Origin: a virus
Length of the DNA stretch: 36,314 nucleotides
Virus record (IMG/VR): IMGVR_UViG_3300005468_000041
Coordinates: 1 to 36,314 of that record
Strand: one strand, 5' to 3'
Made by a program: the position numbers and the translations under genes. The notes under the pieces are model-generated. The model made no database searches and had not been told where the DNA came from. It was given only the letters and a program-made list of their open reading frames with translations. Positions 14,343 to 22,915 of the stretch are shown here, in pieces (the first letter of the stretch is position 1; each line of letters opens with the position of its first letter).

Positions 14343-15730
14343 TGAGTGTCCCGGCCCTTCTTGTCGTAACGGTCACGCGGGTTGTTCTGCTTGTAGAGCG
14401 CATCAAGCATATCATCTGCTCCACTGGATCCATCATCGAGCATATTGCAGATGGCCGAGAAATCACACGACCAAGAACAATCGCCATTGGGCGTCGGGTA
14501 CACAATATCGAGATGGTGTTGCCCGCGGTCCAGTGCGTCGATTGTTTCAAGCACCTCACGGGTTATTGCGATCAAGCGACGTCGATAAGACTCGAGTTCG
14601 TACGGGTTGTGCCTCACTTCAATGCGATCGTAGAACGGTGGCTTGGCCTTGGCACTTCGCTTTACACGACGAAGCATGTTGTAAAGAGCACCATCACAAT
14701 GCTCTTCACCTTCTTTTGACGCCAGCATTTCCAAGATGTGATAGTGGAGCATCTGTTCGTTTTGCGGAAGCGTGAGAATGGGGGCGGTCAGAGATCCCAC
14801 AGTCTTATGGTCAATGAAGACCCTAATTCCATCGGTGACACGATATGCCCGGGTATCAAGAAGACCGATCAGTTGCACCTCACGTTCATCACTTGCATCA
14901 CGCATTGGAACGGTGATGTCCGCAACGAGTGGAGTTTCTGACGCGATGATGCGAAGATCTGAGTCAGCACCAGTTTCTTCAAGCCACTGGACGTATCCCT
15001 CCACCATTGCACGCTCGAGGTTGCAACTCGCTGAAAACTCGGTGGCGAACTCAGCAAGACGTTCATCGGTGGCATCGCGCTCTGCGGCGAGGTTCCTGAT
15101 GGACGTCCAGTCTTCGACGATCACACGTTCAAGTGCATCACGTGGATCGACTCGCTGCTCACCTTCGGGAACATACCACGCTGCCAATGCACGGTGAATG
15201 CGTGTGCCAGTAGAGCGCACTCCGGTGTAAGATTCGGTCTTCAGCGTGAGTTCGCGGTACCAGCCAAGCCACCACTTACGCTTACACCGCTTGTATGTCT
15301 GGAGTTCGGAGTTCGAGATTCGGTAGACACCGTCCTGGGCTTCTGGATACGGGTCAATAAGGGGCAGAGCGTAGTGGTAGAGCTGCGCGCCTTCCTCAGC
15401 CGGCAACACCTGTGCCAGGGTATCTTCGGTGTCATCGGGGAGGTCTAGGGAGGACAGCATGATTGGGCCCGAAGGGGGTGGTGGCAACTTTGGCACCGTC
15501 GTCTTAAGTGGTGCTTTTGCGGCAGGGCCGTTCGCTACGATGTCATTGAGCGCACGCGCAACTCGATCACGATCGCCTGGCTTCCACGAGTCTTTCGTCT
15601 CGATGTTGTAGAGATGCGCTGTACTTTTTCCTGTCAGTCCAGCAAGAGTGCTGAACTTCGCACGTGACACCTTGTGTTGAGTACGCACCTGAAGAACGAG
15701 TGCACCAGTGAGTTCATCCGCTGCATACAA
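14339..15730 (-). CDS. Cas4/RecB-like Fe-S nuclease with N-terminal HTH
   Basis: 463 residues. Residues ~1-65 form a helix-turn-helix-like region (VSRAKFSTLAGLTGKSTAHLYNIE, DRDRVARALNDIV). After a Pro-rich linker comes a PD-(D/E)XK nuclease: GTRIHRAL (H179), LIGLLDTRAYRV (D292), FIDHKT (D307/K309) and QMLHYH (Q326). Cysteines at 149 (YKRCKRKW) and 418, 422, 428 (CSWSCDFSAIC) match the Cas4/AddB 4Fe-4S arrangement. The likely role is a DNA exonuclease for recombination and end processing. The HTH fusion is unusual and may target the nuclease. The first in-frame Met is far inside, so TTG at 15730 with GGAG upstream is taken as start. It follows the helicase gene by 12 nt. Confidence 0.8.
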   Translation of the reverse strand: MYAADELTGALVLQVRTQHKVSRAKFSTLAGLTGKSTAHLYNIETKDSWKPGDRDRVARALNDIVANGPAAKAPLKTTVPKLPPPPSGPIMLSSLDLPDDTEDTLAQVLPAEEGAQLYHYALPLIDPYPEAQDGVYRISNSELQTYKRCKRKWWLGWYRELTLKTESYTGVRSTGTRIHRALAAWYVPEGEQRVDPRDALERVIVEDWTSIRNLAAERDATDERLAEFATEFSASCNLERAMVEGYVQWLEETGADSDLRIIASETPLVADITVPMRDASDEREVQLIGLLDTRAYRVTDGIRVFIDHKTVGSLTAPILTLPQNEQMLHYHILEMLASKEGEEHCDGALYNMLRRVKRSAKAKPPFYDRIEVRHNPYELESYRRRLIAITREVLETIDALDRGQHHLDIVYPTPNGDCSWSCDFSAICNMLDDGSSGADDMLDALYKQNNPRDRYDKKGRDTQ

Positions 15731-15742
15731 GGGTGGTGTCTC

Positions 15743-17671
15743 CTACTCGTCGACGCCGACGTACGGAATGGACGCCAACGGGGTGTTCAAGACAAGCGCT
15801 TCTTGCGCATCGATGACAGATGTGTCGGCGTGCGGGTTCGCTGCAAGTAGAGCCGCGCGATCACGAGTGATTTCATCAAGTCGGTTGAACTTCTCGTGAA
15901 GCTTTGTAATCTGGTCTTCCTCGAGCGTGTCCTTCATCACAATGTCGATGATCGTAATCGAGTCGTGAATTTCGGAGCCAATGCGGTGGTTGCGGCTTTC
16001 CTTCTGGACCTCCGCCACGAGAGACCACGAGCGCTGCAAGTTGATGAGTGTGTCAGCAGCAGTCATATCAAGACCGACACCACCCGCGGCATTCGTGAAG
16101 AGAAGCACCTTGACCTGTTTCTTACGAAGTGCGTCCAGTGAACGCTCACGTTCAAGTGGTGACACATCACCAGTGATCAACGCATACCGCACACCGAGCT
16201 TATCAAGACGCTTAGTTGCGAGGTTGATCAGTTGCTTGAACTCAGCAGCGACGATGACAGGCGGTCCATCGTATGATGGTGAGAGGATGCCCTTCTCCTC
16301 AAGCACTTCTTCGAATGCATCGAGTTTGGGAGACGGTTCCGCGAGCATGACATCCCACTGTGTGATGTCATCAGGGTCGTGCTTCACCATCTTCACAGAC
16401 GATGATGCGACCTGCATCAAGCGAAGTGATGCCTCAAGATGAGATGGTGCGATGAAGAGATCACCATCAGGTGTTCGGGTGATGAGGCGACTCTTGAGCT
16501 CACCGTACATTTTCGACTGTGATGCGGCCATGTCGACATACCGCGTTTGTCGCACCTTAGGCGGAAGTTGCGGGAGAACGATAGCCTTAATCATTCGTCG
16601 AAAACGAGGATCTAGGAGCTTGAAGAGTTCTTCACGTGTGTCGGGGTTGATGCCAATGATGTCAAGTTTTCCGAACGCGTTCCACGCAGCTAGGCAGTAA
16701 CGTTCCACGAATTGGGACTTAGTTGGAAAATCTTCTGGTGCCACCGCGTGCATGATGGACCATAGGTCACCCGGATGGTTTGCGACAGGTGTCCCAGTAA
16801 GAGCCCATCGGTACTCAACACCTGGCTGGTGCATAACATGCCAAATGGCACGTGTTTGCAAAGACTTCGGTTCTTTCACACGATGTGCTTCATCAAGTGT
16901 GACGGTGACAAAATTGAAGTCGTTGAGTTCCTTCTTGTGTACTTCACACCGTGCTGTCGTGAGACCAGCATCACCAAATTTTGGATCGCATGTACGACAC
17001 TTCTTCAACTTCACTGAACCGAACGGTGCAAGACGCGTGAACGAACGCACCGACTCGATGTTCATGAGCACGATGCAATGCGGGTTTTGCTTGGCTTCCT
17101 TGAGGATCGCGCGCTTCTTCGCCGCGGTGCCCTCAACATTGTACACGTGTGCGGTGGGCATCCATTTGCTGACTTCGCGTACCCAGTGTCGCTTTACCGA
17201 GTTAGGACAAATGATAAGCGCAGGCAGTGCATTTTTACGTTCGTGTTCATGCGCTAGATTAAGAGCTAGCGTTTGAAGACTTTTGCCTGTACCCATATCA
17301 TCGCCAAGCAGTCCGGAGCCCGCTCGTCGCATGAACTCGACGCCAGCCCTTTGATAAGGATAGAGGTGCTCATCGAGGCCTGGGATCGCTGGCCACTCAA
17401 GCAAGTTACGAACCTCGAGTGCCGGATCAATGCGCTTTCTGCGGATGTCCCAGGCCCAGTCGATGAGTGCTGGGGTGAGCGTGAATGTCTCTTTGAACAC
17501 ACCACGAAGTGTCACAAGAGAAGCCCAGGTGGGTGGAACGCACCAGATTTTCTTGATAGGGAGCCACCGGCAACCGGAGACTTTCTTGATCAATTCTTTT
17601 TCATTCCACTCAGTGGTGACGGTAATTACTTGCTTACCTTTTTCGTCAACACCAATGTCACCAAGCGGCAC
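15743..17671 (-). CDS. SNF2/SWI2-type DEAH helicase
   Basis: 642 residues. Motif I GDDMGTGKS (123-131), motif Ia ALIICPNSVKRHW, motif II LDEAH (259-263), motif III ALTGTPVAN, motif V GGVGLDMTAADT and motif VI QKESRNHRIGSE follow the SNF2 order (HARP/SMARCAL1-like phage group). An N-terminal ~70-residue domain precedes the helicase. A probable zinc knuckle is inserted between motifs Ia and II (C225xxC228 ... C242xxH245). It should be an ATP-dependent dsDNA translocase that remodels forks or displaces proteins. The GTG start at 17671 has AGGAG 7 nt upstream. It lies within the polymerase, RuvC and nuclease operon. Confidence 0.9.
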   Translation of the reverse strand: MPLGDIGVDEKGKQVITVTTEWNEKELIKKVSGCRWLPIKKIWCVPPTWASLVTLRGVFKETFTLTPALIDWAWDIRRKRIDPALEVRNLLEWPAIPGLDEHLYPYQRAGVEFMRRAGSGLLGDDMGTGKSLQTLALNLAHEHERKNALPALIICPNSVKRHWVREVSKWMPTAHVYNVEGTAAKKRAILKEAKQNPHCIVLMNIESVRSFTRLAPFGSVKLKKCRTCDPKFGDAGLTTARCEVHKKELNDFNFVTVTLDEAHRVKEPKSLQTRAIWHVMHQPGVEYRWALTGTPVANHPGDLWSIMHAVAPEDFPTKSQFVERYCLAAWNAFGKLDIIGINPDTREELFKLLDPRFRRMIKAIVLPQLPPKVRQTRYVDMAASQSKMYGELKSRLITRTPDGDLFIAPSHLEASLRLMQVASSSVKMVKHDPDDITQWDVMLAEPSPKLDAFEEVLEEKGILSPSYDGPPVIVAAEFKQLINLATKRLDKLGVRYALITGDVSPLERERSLDALRKKQVKVLLFTNAAGGVGLDMTAADTLINLQRSWSLVAEVQKESRNHRIGSEIHDSITIIDIVMKDTLEEDQITKLHEKFNRLDEITRDRAALLAANPHADTSVIDAQEALVLNTPLASIPYVGVDE

Positions 17672-17681
17672 TCACGTTCTC

Positions 17682-17867
17682 CTAGCTTGCGACGCGAAGT
17701 GCGTGACGTCCTGTGGGCTCTTCACGAAGACTCACAGCCCACTCGATGTCGGCTCCGGTGTGAATTCGATTGAAATACGTGTTGAGTGACTTCTTGTCGA
17801 TGGCATGCGCAAGGAATGCTGCGATCAAGCTAACTATCCAGGCGGTGATCATTTCCGAGAGAGACAT
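17682..17867 (-). CDS. Small membrane protein
   Basis: 61 residues from ATG 17867 (GGAAAGGAC upstream). The segment MITAWIVSLIAAFLAHAI near the N-terminus is a clear transmembrane helix, followed by DKKSLNTYFNRIHTGADIEWAVSLREE and a basic end. It fills the space between the RuvC-like and SNF2 helicase genes, its TAG lying in the helicase's ribosome site. No family is recognised. Tiny one-helix proteins recur in this genome (20239-20352, 34357-34476, 35679-35866). Confidence 0.65.
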   Translation of the reverse strand: MSLSEMITAWIVSLIAAFLAHAIDKKSLNTYFNRIHTGADIEWAVSLREEPTGRHALRVAS

Positions 17868-17926
17868 GTCATAGTCCTTTCCGATATTCCGTGTTAAGGA
17901 GAATCTATCAAGCAATTACACGACGG

Positions 17927-18430
17927 TCAGACACCCGAATTAGCAAGCATTGCGTCAAAAATGGACGCTTTGAAGCGAGCGAGAGCAAGTGTCGCATGAC
18001 GTCCTGCATCATTTACGTCGTTTGCGTCGGGTAGATTGACTTCATTTGGCGTGGTGTAGAAGTCCAGTCGTTTGAGCATTTCATTTGTCGCAAGCTTCTT
18101 TGCATCAGCAGGCGGCTGCATAACGAGACGAGCATTAAACCGCTCAGCGAAAATCTTGACGCTTCCAATCGCTTGGAGAGCGGTTGGCTGTTGCGTACGC
18201 TTTCCGGTCTCTGGCGTCACCGTATACCGCTCGCAAGCGATCAGAATGCTCTCTGGACTCTCGTCAGACGCACGAAGGGTGCTCTCCAGCCAGTTTACTG
18301 CCGTCGAAACGTCAGTCTGGAGGAAGTGTATGCGTTCTGCGTACGTGTTGTGGAGTTTAAGCGCAAGAATGCCCATGCTTGTACCCGGATCGACACCAAT
18401 GATGAGGCCGAGAGGTTTGATGATTGTCAT
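17927..18430 (-). CDS. ruvC-like: RuvC-like Holliday junction resolvase
   Basis: 167 residues from ATG 18430; a TTG further upstream lies inside the polymerase gene. The RNase H-fold motifs are IIGVDPGTSMGI (catalytic D14), SILIACERY (E67) and the C-terminal DANDVNDAGRHATLALARF (D141, H145). It should cut branched DNA during replication and packaging. In actinophages this family is nearly always beside the PolA-type polymerase, as here: its start follows the polymerase stop by 2 nt. A small membrane-protein gene follows. Confidence 0.85.
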   Translation of the reverse strand: MTIIKPLGLIIGVDPGTSMGILALKLHNTYAERIHFLQTDVSTAVNWLESTLRASDESPESILIACERYTVTPETGKRTQQPTALQAIGSVKIFAERFNARLVMQPPADAKKLATNEMLKRLDFYTTPNEVNLPDANDVNDAGRHATLALARFKASIFDAMLANSGV

Positions 18431-18432
18431 TG

Positions 18433-20229
18433 CTATTCTACCTCTCCCCAACGTTGCCCGACACCAATTGATGAAGTGATGGGAACTGTAAGTAGCTGAT
18501 CGTCATTCATGACGAGTTCAATGGTGCGCATGACGTCATCGAAATCATCATTAGGAATGTCAAAGTCGATCTCGTCGTGCACTGGAATTGTCATGTACGG
18601 TCCAAGTCCGGCGGCATCAGCTTCCACGATCTTCATCTTAAGAATCTCGCCTGCTGTTCCCTGGATTTCATAGTTAACCAGGGTGTACAGCTTACCTGCA
18701 TCAGCGGTGTGCTTACGTCCAGTGAGTGGCGAACGTACATATGCTTCACCGGTCAAGTTGAGATTGGCACGACCTTCACTCTCAACTTCCTTAATCCATT
18801 CGGGGACTCGACTATACATTTTGTCAAAGTCCCGCATGAATTGTCCGGCTTCATCTTCAGGCACACCTGCGGTCTTAGCAAATTTCGGGATGCCTGCGCC
18901 ATAGATCTTCGCATAGCCACCGTTCTTAAGCAGCTGCCTACGAGGATCTGCCTTTGTGAAACTCGGCTCGTGAAAAAGTTGCACACCCATGTTAACGAAG
19001 AAGTCACCGGGCGTCATAAACGCAGCAATCATCCCCGGGTCTTGGGACATATGCGCCATGACCCGCATTTCGATCTGCCCAAAGTCGGCCTTGGCCCACC
19101 GGTGATCAATTGATGCAGTGAAGCAGTTGCGAATTTTTCGCCCGAACTTAGTCCTGATTGGGACATTTTGTAGATTAGGGTCACTCATCGACATGCGACC
19201 CGTGCGAACACCAGAGCCACCACCAGGCTCGAATGGGTTCTTATCGGTGCCACCCACGGTGTTGATCGATGGATGGATCTTGCCATCCCACTCCGACATC
19301 GTAAGATAGTTTGCCAGGTAGGTCGACACCATCTTCTGCGCACGCCGGCGGTTGAGAACAGTTGCTGCTAGCGGGTGGTCAATGCTCTCGAGAACCTCCT
19401 TGTCTAGTGAGTATTGACCACCACCGGTCATCTTGGTGAACTCGACTCCGAATGACTGAAGCTTTTCGATGACCTTTGCATTGGCACCCGGTGAGATGCC
19501 GTGAACGTCATGACACCACTTCTCGGCCGACTTCACATATGCATCGAGTTCATCCATCAACTTTTGCGTGTACTCACGATCGACAACGACGCCTTTGTTC
19601 TCCATGCGTCGAGCGACCCATGACACCGCAAGTTCAAGTTCGTATGACTTAGGTGCCTCAGCCATCACCCGTGGATAGAGCTCGTCCTTGAGCTGCATGG
19701 TGAGGATGGTGTCAAGCCCACCATACATCCAATAGGCTTCAAGATCGATCGGCACGGTGGCCCAGTTCCAGCCACCTGCCTTCATCGCATCGTCCAGTTG
19801 ATGCTGGAAGTTGCCTGCGCGCCTATCGACCAGACGACGAGTAAGAGTCTTGAGTGCTGTGGAGCCGGTTGATTCGAGCACGTGCGACATAAGTCGAGTG
19901 TCATGACATCTGGACTCAGGCAACGACACGCCGAGAGTTCCTCGGATCATGTCCGCGTCGTACGTTAGATTGTGCGCGACGAATGTGCCTTGGAATCGTT
20001 TGAGCATATCCGCGCCGAATGCACCCCACCCGGGAAAGTCGATGGGAATGCAGTACGCGGTTTGGCGATCGCCAAATTGGAGGAGCCGAACCTTATCAAT
20101 AAGTGTGCGCAAACCTGTGCCTTCGGTATCGACGGCAATCTCATCGCACGTCGACATCCAGCGTTGACACTCCCACGCGGTCTCGATGTTATCGATCAGA
20201 TGAATGCCCTTGACTTCATCAAGACTCAA
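18433..20229 (-). CDS. polA-like: DNA polymerase I-family replicative polymerase with 3'-5' exonuclease
   Basis: 598 residues, the short phage form without a 5'-nuclease. Exonuclease: IAVDTEGTG (D34, E36), AHNLTYDAD (D91), YWMYGGLDT (D173). Polymerase: motif A KADFGQIEMR (D382), motif B RRQLLKNGGYAKIYG (R431, K435, Y439), motif C IPVHDEIDFD (H551-D552-E553). The residue equivalent to Phe762 of E. coli Pol I is Tyr, as in T7 polymerase. The start is TTG 20229 with AGGAG 6 nt upstream. If the cytosine-modification proposal is right, this enzyme must accept 5-substituted dCTP. It opens the replication operon after a tiny membrane gene. Confidence 0.95.
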   Translation of the reverse strand: MSLDEVKGIHLIDNIETAWECQRWMSTCDEIAVDTEGTGLRTLIDKVRLLQFGDRQTAYCIPIDFPGWGAFGADMLKRFQGTFVAHNLTYDADMIRGTLGVSLPESRCHDTRLMSHVLESTGSTALKTLTRRLVDRRAGNFQHQLDDAMKAGGWNWATVPIDLEAYWMYGGLDTILTMQLKDELYPRVMAEAPKSYELELAVSWVARRMENKGVVVDREYTQKLMDELDAYVKSAEKWCHDVHGISPGANAKVIEKLQSFGVEFTKMTGGGQYSLDKEVLESIDHPLAATVLNRRRAQKMVSTYLANYLTMSEWDGKIHPSINTVGGTDKNPFEPGGGSGVRTGRMSMSDPNLQNVPIRTKFGRKIRNCFTASIDHRWAKADFGQIEMRVMAHMSQDPGMIAAFMTPGDFFVNMGVQLFHEPSFTKADPRRQLLKNGGYAKIYGAGIPKFAKTAGVPEDEAGQFMRDFDKMYSRVPEWIKEVESEGRANLNLTGEAYVRSPLTGRKHTADAGKLYTLVNYEIQGTAGEILKMKIVEADAAGLGPYMTIPVHDEIDFDIPNDDFDDVMRTIELVMNDDQLLTVPITSSIGVGQRWGEVE

Positions 20230-20238
20230 CGCTCGCTC

Positions 20239-20352
20239 CTACTTCATCCAGTCAAGAAATCCACGCGCTTGACGCTGCATAGCACGGCGGCCATGCCTAC
20301 GCCCAAGACCATAGAAAAACGCAATTGCCACGAGAACGATTATGATTTCCAC
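20239..20352 (-). CDS. 37-residue membrane protein
   Basis: An open frame from GTG 20352 (AGGA 6 nt upstream) to TAG 20239. An N-terminal hydrophobic helix (MEIIIVLVAIAFFYGLG) is followed by a basic tail (RRHGRRAMQRQARGF). It fills exactly the gap between the deaminase and polymerase genes. Its stop is within the polymerase's ribosome site, which supports translation. Function unknown. Confidence 0.6.
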   Translation of the reverse strand: MEIIIVLVAIAFFYGLGRRHGRRAMQRQARGFLDWMK

Positions 20353-20373
20353 TTAAGTTCCTATGTTCCTAAC

Positions 20374-21066
20374 CTAGAGAAGTTCGGCGTGCACCTGCAC
20401 CCCGAGCTGATGAAGTAGACGAGTACCACTGTCGTCACGGTACTGTGCTGCTGCGACAACGCGAGTGATTCCCGCGTTCACGATCAATTTAGCGCAATCC
20501 AGACAGGGTGCCATTGTCGTGTACAACGTAGCACCGTCGGTTGACACGCCATTCTTCGCGGCGAATGCGATAGCATTGGCCTCGGCGTGTACGCTGAATC
20601 GGCAAGGTTGCCTTGAGTTGCAGTCAGCCCAATGGTGCTTGGGATCAGGGTTCGTCGGAAGCTTTGTGCAGTCGCATGCGTGATTGCAGTGTGGAAGTCC
20701 GGTCGCGGTGCCGTTGTATCCACTGGACACTGGTCTCGTCTCAATGACGATGACAGCACCGACCTGCGCGCGTGAGCAGGTGGCACGATCGGCCATCAGC
20801 TTCGCCATTTGCATGAGCGTCTGGTCCATCGAGGGACGGGTCTTTTTCACAGGCAACTTGGAATGTTCACGAAGTGCTGCGATGGCAGCTGTGCGGGTTG
20901 TGCAGAAGAATGGAGACTTGTATCCTTGCACCGAACTCCATGCGTAGTGCTTTTCTTTTGCACCACTTGGCAATATCACGTTGACTTGCCACACGAAACC
21001 GATTGGCTTCGTCTGCGCATCATCTTCATAGATGCGTTGTTCGTTGATGTTATCTTCGTCACTCAC
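20374..21066 (-). CDS. dcd-like: dCMP deaminase family protein
   Basis: 230 residues. The zinc-dependent deaminase core is HAEANAI (H160, E162) and APCLDCAK (C188, C191), with a second Cys/His-rich region before it (HCNHACDC, C127-C133) like the structural zinc site of phage dCMP deaminases. An ~80-residue N-terminal extension precedes the catalytic domain. The reaction would be dCMP to dUMP, feeding ThyX (34606). The GTG start at 21066 overlaps the TGA of the thymidylate-synthase-family gene. Sharing an operon with the dCMP-hydroxymethylase-like enzyme suggests the two partition one dCMP pool; T4 has a comparable pair. Confidence 0.85.
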   Translation of the reverse strand: MSDEDNINEQRIYEDDAQTKPIGFVWQVNVILPSGAKEKHYAWSSVQGYKSPFFCTTRTAAIAALREHSKLPVKKTRPSMDQTLMQMAKLMADRATCSRAQVGAVIVIETRPVSSGYNGTATGLPHCNHACDCTKLPTNPDPKHHWADCNSRQPCRFSVHAEANAIAFAAKNGVSTDGATLYTTMAPCLDCAKLIVNAGITRVVAAAQYRDDSGTRLLHQLGVQVHAELL

Positions 21067-21932
21067 GCTGACACCACGTTTTCATTGGGAAGAAGTGTTT
21101 CGATCAGGTCGAGCTGTTTGGTGTACCATGGGTTGGCTTCATCTTCCTCCTGCGTGGTGTTGCCTTCAAGGAGATATGCTGCGACGTCCAGTGATGATGT
21201 CGCACGATCTGCTGAGCACACACCAAGTGGCAGATCGATGAATACGAAATCAGTTGGTGCATGAAGCTTGCTCGCTGCTTCGATGTCACGCTCGTAGATG
21301 TGCAGACTCGTCGTGTGATGCACGTATCTGCCTACTGGCATGTGCAGTTCGTATGCAATGGTGTGTTGAAGTTGCGTGAACATAAAGAAGTCATACGGTA
21401 CACCCAACCACACGTCTTGGCTGCGCATATGCGTGTGCATTTCGAGAGCTGGAAAGCCGTGACCACTTTCACGGATGAGGAACTGAAAGAACACGGTGCA
21501 CGGCTTGTCACCGATGTGCCGTAGGTCAGCCTTGGTCCAGATGACTGCGATGGCTTGCCTACTGGACGGATCCTCCTTGAGGAGTTCGATGCAATCCGCA
21601 AGTTGCTGCACCACGCGAGGTCCGTAAGCGCCGTAGTCGGGATCCGTAGCATCTACCAGGACGTTTTCGAACGTCGGAGCGGCTACCCTGACCAAATCAG
21701 AGCGTGGAGTTCCAGAGATGAGCTGGAGCGCTTCAAGTGCCGCAAGCTTCAAGTTCACACCGCGGCCAACACCGACTGGAAGCAGTGGCTCAAGGGTGTT
21801 GGGAACAATCAACGTCACTGCAGTGAGTTCGCGCGTGGGAATTCCACGTGCTGAAACGCTCTCGCCCTTATTGATGATGTGGTTGACCAACTTGACGTAG
21901 TCGCCACGTAGGTCGTTCAGCTTCAGTTCCAT
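21063..21932 (-). CDS. Thymidylate-synthase-family enzyme, predicted dCMP hydroxymethylase (or related C5 modifier)
   Basis: 289 residues with the ThyA fold signature: SRQAIAVIW (R125), KPCTVFFQF (catalytic C145), MRSQDVWLGVPYDFFMF (R170, D173, D181), LHIYERD (H211, Y213). The position equivalent to Asn177 of E. coli thymidylate synthase, which selects dUMP, is Asp (D181 in GVPYD). In T4 dCMP hydroxymethylase the same position is Asp, and it recognises cytosine. The substrate is therefore probably dCMP, giving 5-hydroxymethyl-dCMP with methylene-tetrahydrofolate. A separate ThyX covers dTMP, freeing this gene for the new role. Its start follows the kinase gene directly, and its stop overlaps the deaminase start. 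Products other than hydroxymethyl (hydroxyl, methyl) are possible. Confidence 0.82.
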   Translation of the reverse strand: MELKLNDLRGDYVKLVNHIINKGESVSARGIPTRELTAVTLIVPNTLEPLLPVGVGRGVNLKLAALEALQLISGTPRSDLVRVAAPTFENVLVDATDPDYGAYGPRVVQQLADCIELLKEDPSSRQAIAVIWTKADLRHIGDKPCTVFFQFLIRESGHGFPALEMHTHMRSQDVWLGVPYDFFMFTQLQHTIAYELHMPVGRYVHHTTSLHIYERDIEAASKLHAPTDFVFIDLPLGVCSADRATSSLDVAAYLLEGNTTQEEDEANPWYTKQLDLIETLLPNENVVSA

Positions 21933-22897
21933 CAGAGCCTTTCAACACGATCATAAAAATCTGTCCGACCGCGACCGAGAATATCGTTCACGTATGTCGA
22001 ACCTGTGCTGTGCTTGAAGCGACGAATGAATTGGGGGTGTGACACCGGCCAGTCAGCCCAGTGCGCAGCTTTGAATGCTTTGCGCCCAAGAGCAACCGAC
22101 GTAGGCCTGTCGAGCATATGACGTAGAAGATCGATGTCATCCACATCGCATGCGTTAACAATACCCATCGAGCGAAGCTCACGGATGTCAGCGTGTCGCG
22201 CGAGTGCATTAGTGAGGAAATGTCCAGAGGTGGACTGATACGGCATGAACGCAGGCCGAGGATCAGATGCAGAAGCATCAGGATCGACATGATGTCGCAC
22301 GTCACCGATAAGAAGCATGCGCGGTGATGGTGGACCGATATACGTCGTGAATGGATTTAGCTTCACGGCCGCTGTCGACTCAATGCCTGCACGGTGAATG
22401 ATTGCTTGGATCGTGTCATCAATCACGTGCCGACCATCCACGTTGACGATAGGCAAGAGACTTGTCATCGCAACGATCTCGTACAATTCATTGAGTTGAT
22501 GTCCCTTGCCTGCTTCGATGAGATCATCACCACGACGAGAGATGCACTGATCAAGTACACGATCGTTAGCTGACACGTGCACGATGATGGCACCACGTGA
22601 ACGCAAGAACATCTCGATGTGAAGACGAACACCGTCATCCATAAGCGTTGGACGGTTCAACACTGTGGGGTAAACACTTTCACCCCAATGCCAACGATCA
22701 CAGATGATGTGGTGACCTCGTTGCGGACGATAGTCCAGCAGGGGTGTTTCATACTCGTCGAGTGGATGTACTTCCGGTGGACCCTTATGGAGAAGAGTCA
22801 CGGTGTTATCGGGAAATCGCTTCTCGAGTTCACACGCTAGTTTGCTCGCAAGAGTTGATTTTCCGCTGCAATCCGGCCCTTCCAATATGATAAGCAT
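21932..22897 (-). CDS. Deoxynucleoside monophosphate kinase fused to a uracil-DNA-glycosylase-like domain
   Basis: 321 residues. Residues 1-~180 are a thymidylate-kinase-type P-loop domain: MLIILEGPDCSGKSTLA (Walker A), IICDRWHWGESVY (the DRW/DR-Y motif) and SRRGDDLIEAGK (lid-like). Residues ~190-321 form a second domain: MLLIGDVR, a TSGHFLTNAL segment, SMGIVNACD, VALGRKA and VSHPQFIRRF, which resembles the uracil-DNA glycosylase superfamily order (N-terminal strand loop, central NAC, C-terminal HPxxxRR). A kinase for modified dCMP would be needed to make the triphosphate, and the second domain may recognise a base. Both roles are inference. ATG at 22897 has AAGGAAAG upstream. Confidence 0.72.
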   Translation of the reverse strand: MLIILEGPDCSGKSTLASKLACELEKRFPDNTVTLLHKGPPEVHPLDEYETPLLDYRPQRGHHIICDRWHWGESVYPTVLNRPTLMDDGVRLHIEMFLRSRGAIIVHVSANDRVLDQCISRRGDDLIEAGKGHQLNELYEIVAMTSLLPIVNVDGRHVIDDTIQAIIHRAGIESTAAVKLNPFTTYIGPPSPRMLLIGDVRHHVDPDASASDPRPAFMPYQSTSGHFLTNALARHADIRELRSMGIVNACDVDDIDLLRHMLDRPTSVALGRKAFKAAHWADWPVSHPQFIRRFKHSTGSTYVNDILGRGRTDFYDRVERL

Positions 22898-22915
22898 CTT
22901 ACTTTCCTTTGATCG

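Noticed and set aside
21063-22897. Thymine (5-hydroxymethyluracil) hypermodification pathway
   Set aside because: The Asp at the base-selecting position argues for dCMP rather than dUMP as substrate, and I see no hmdU-DNA kinase or aGPT-pyrophosphorylase type gene in the window.
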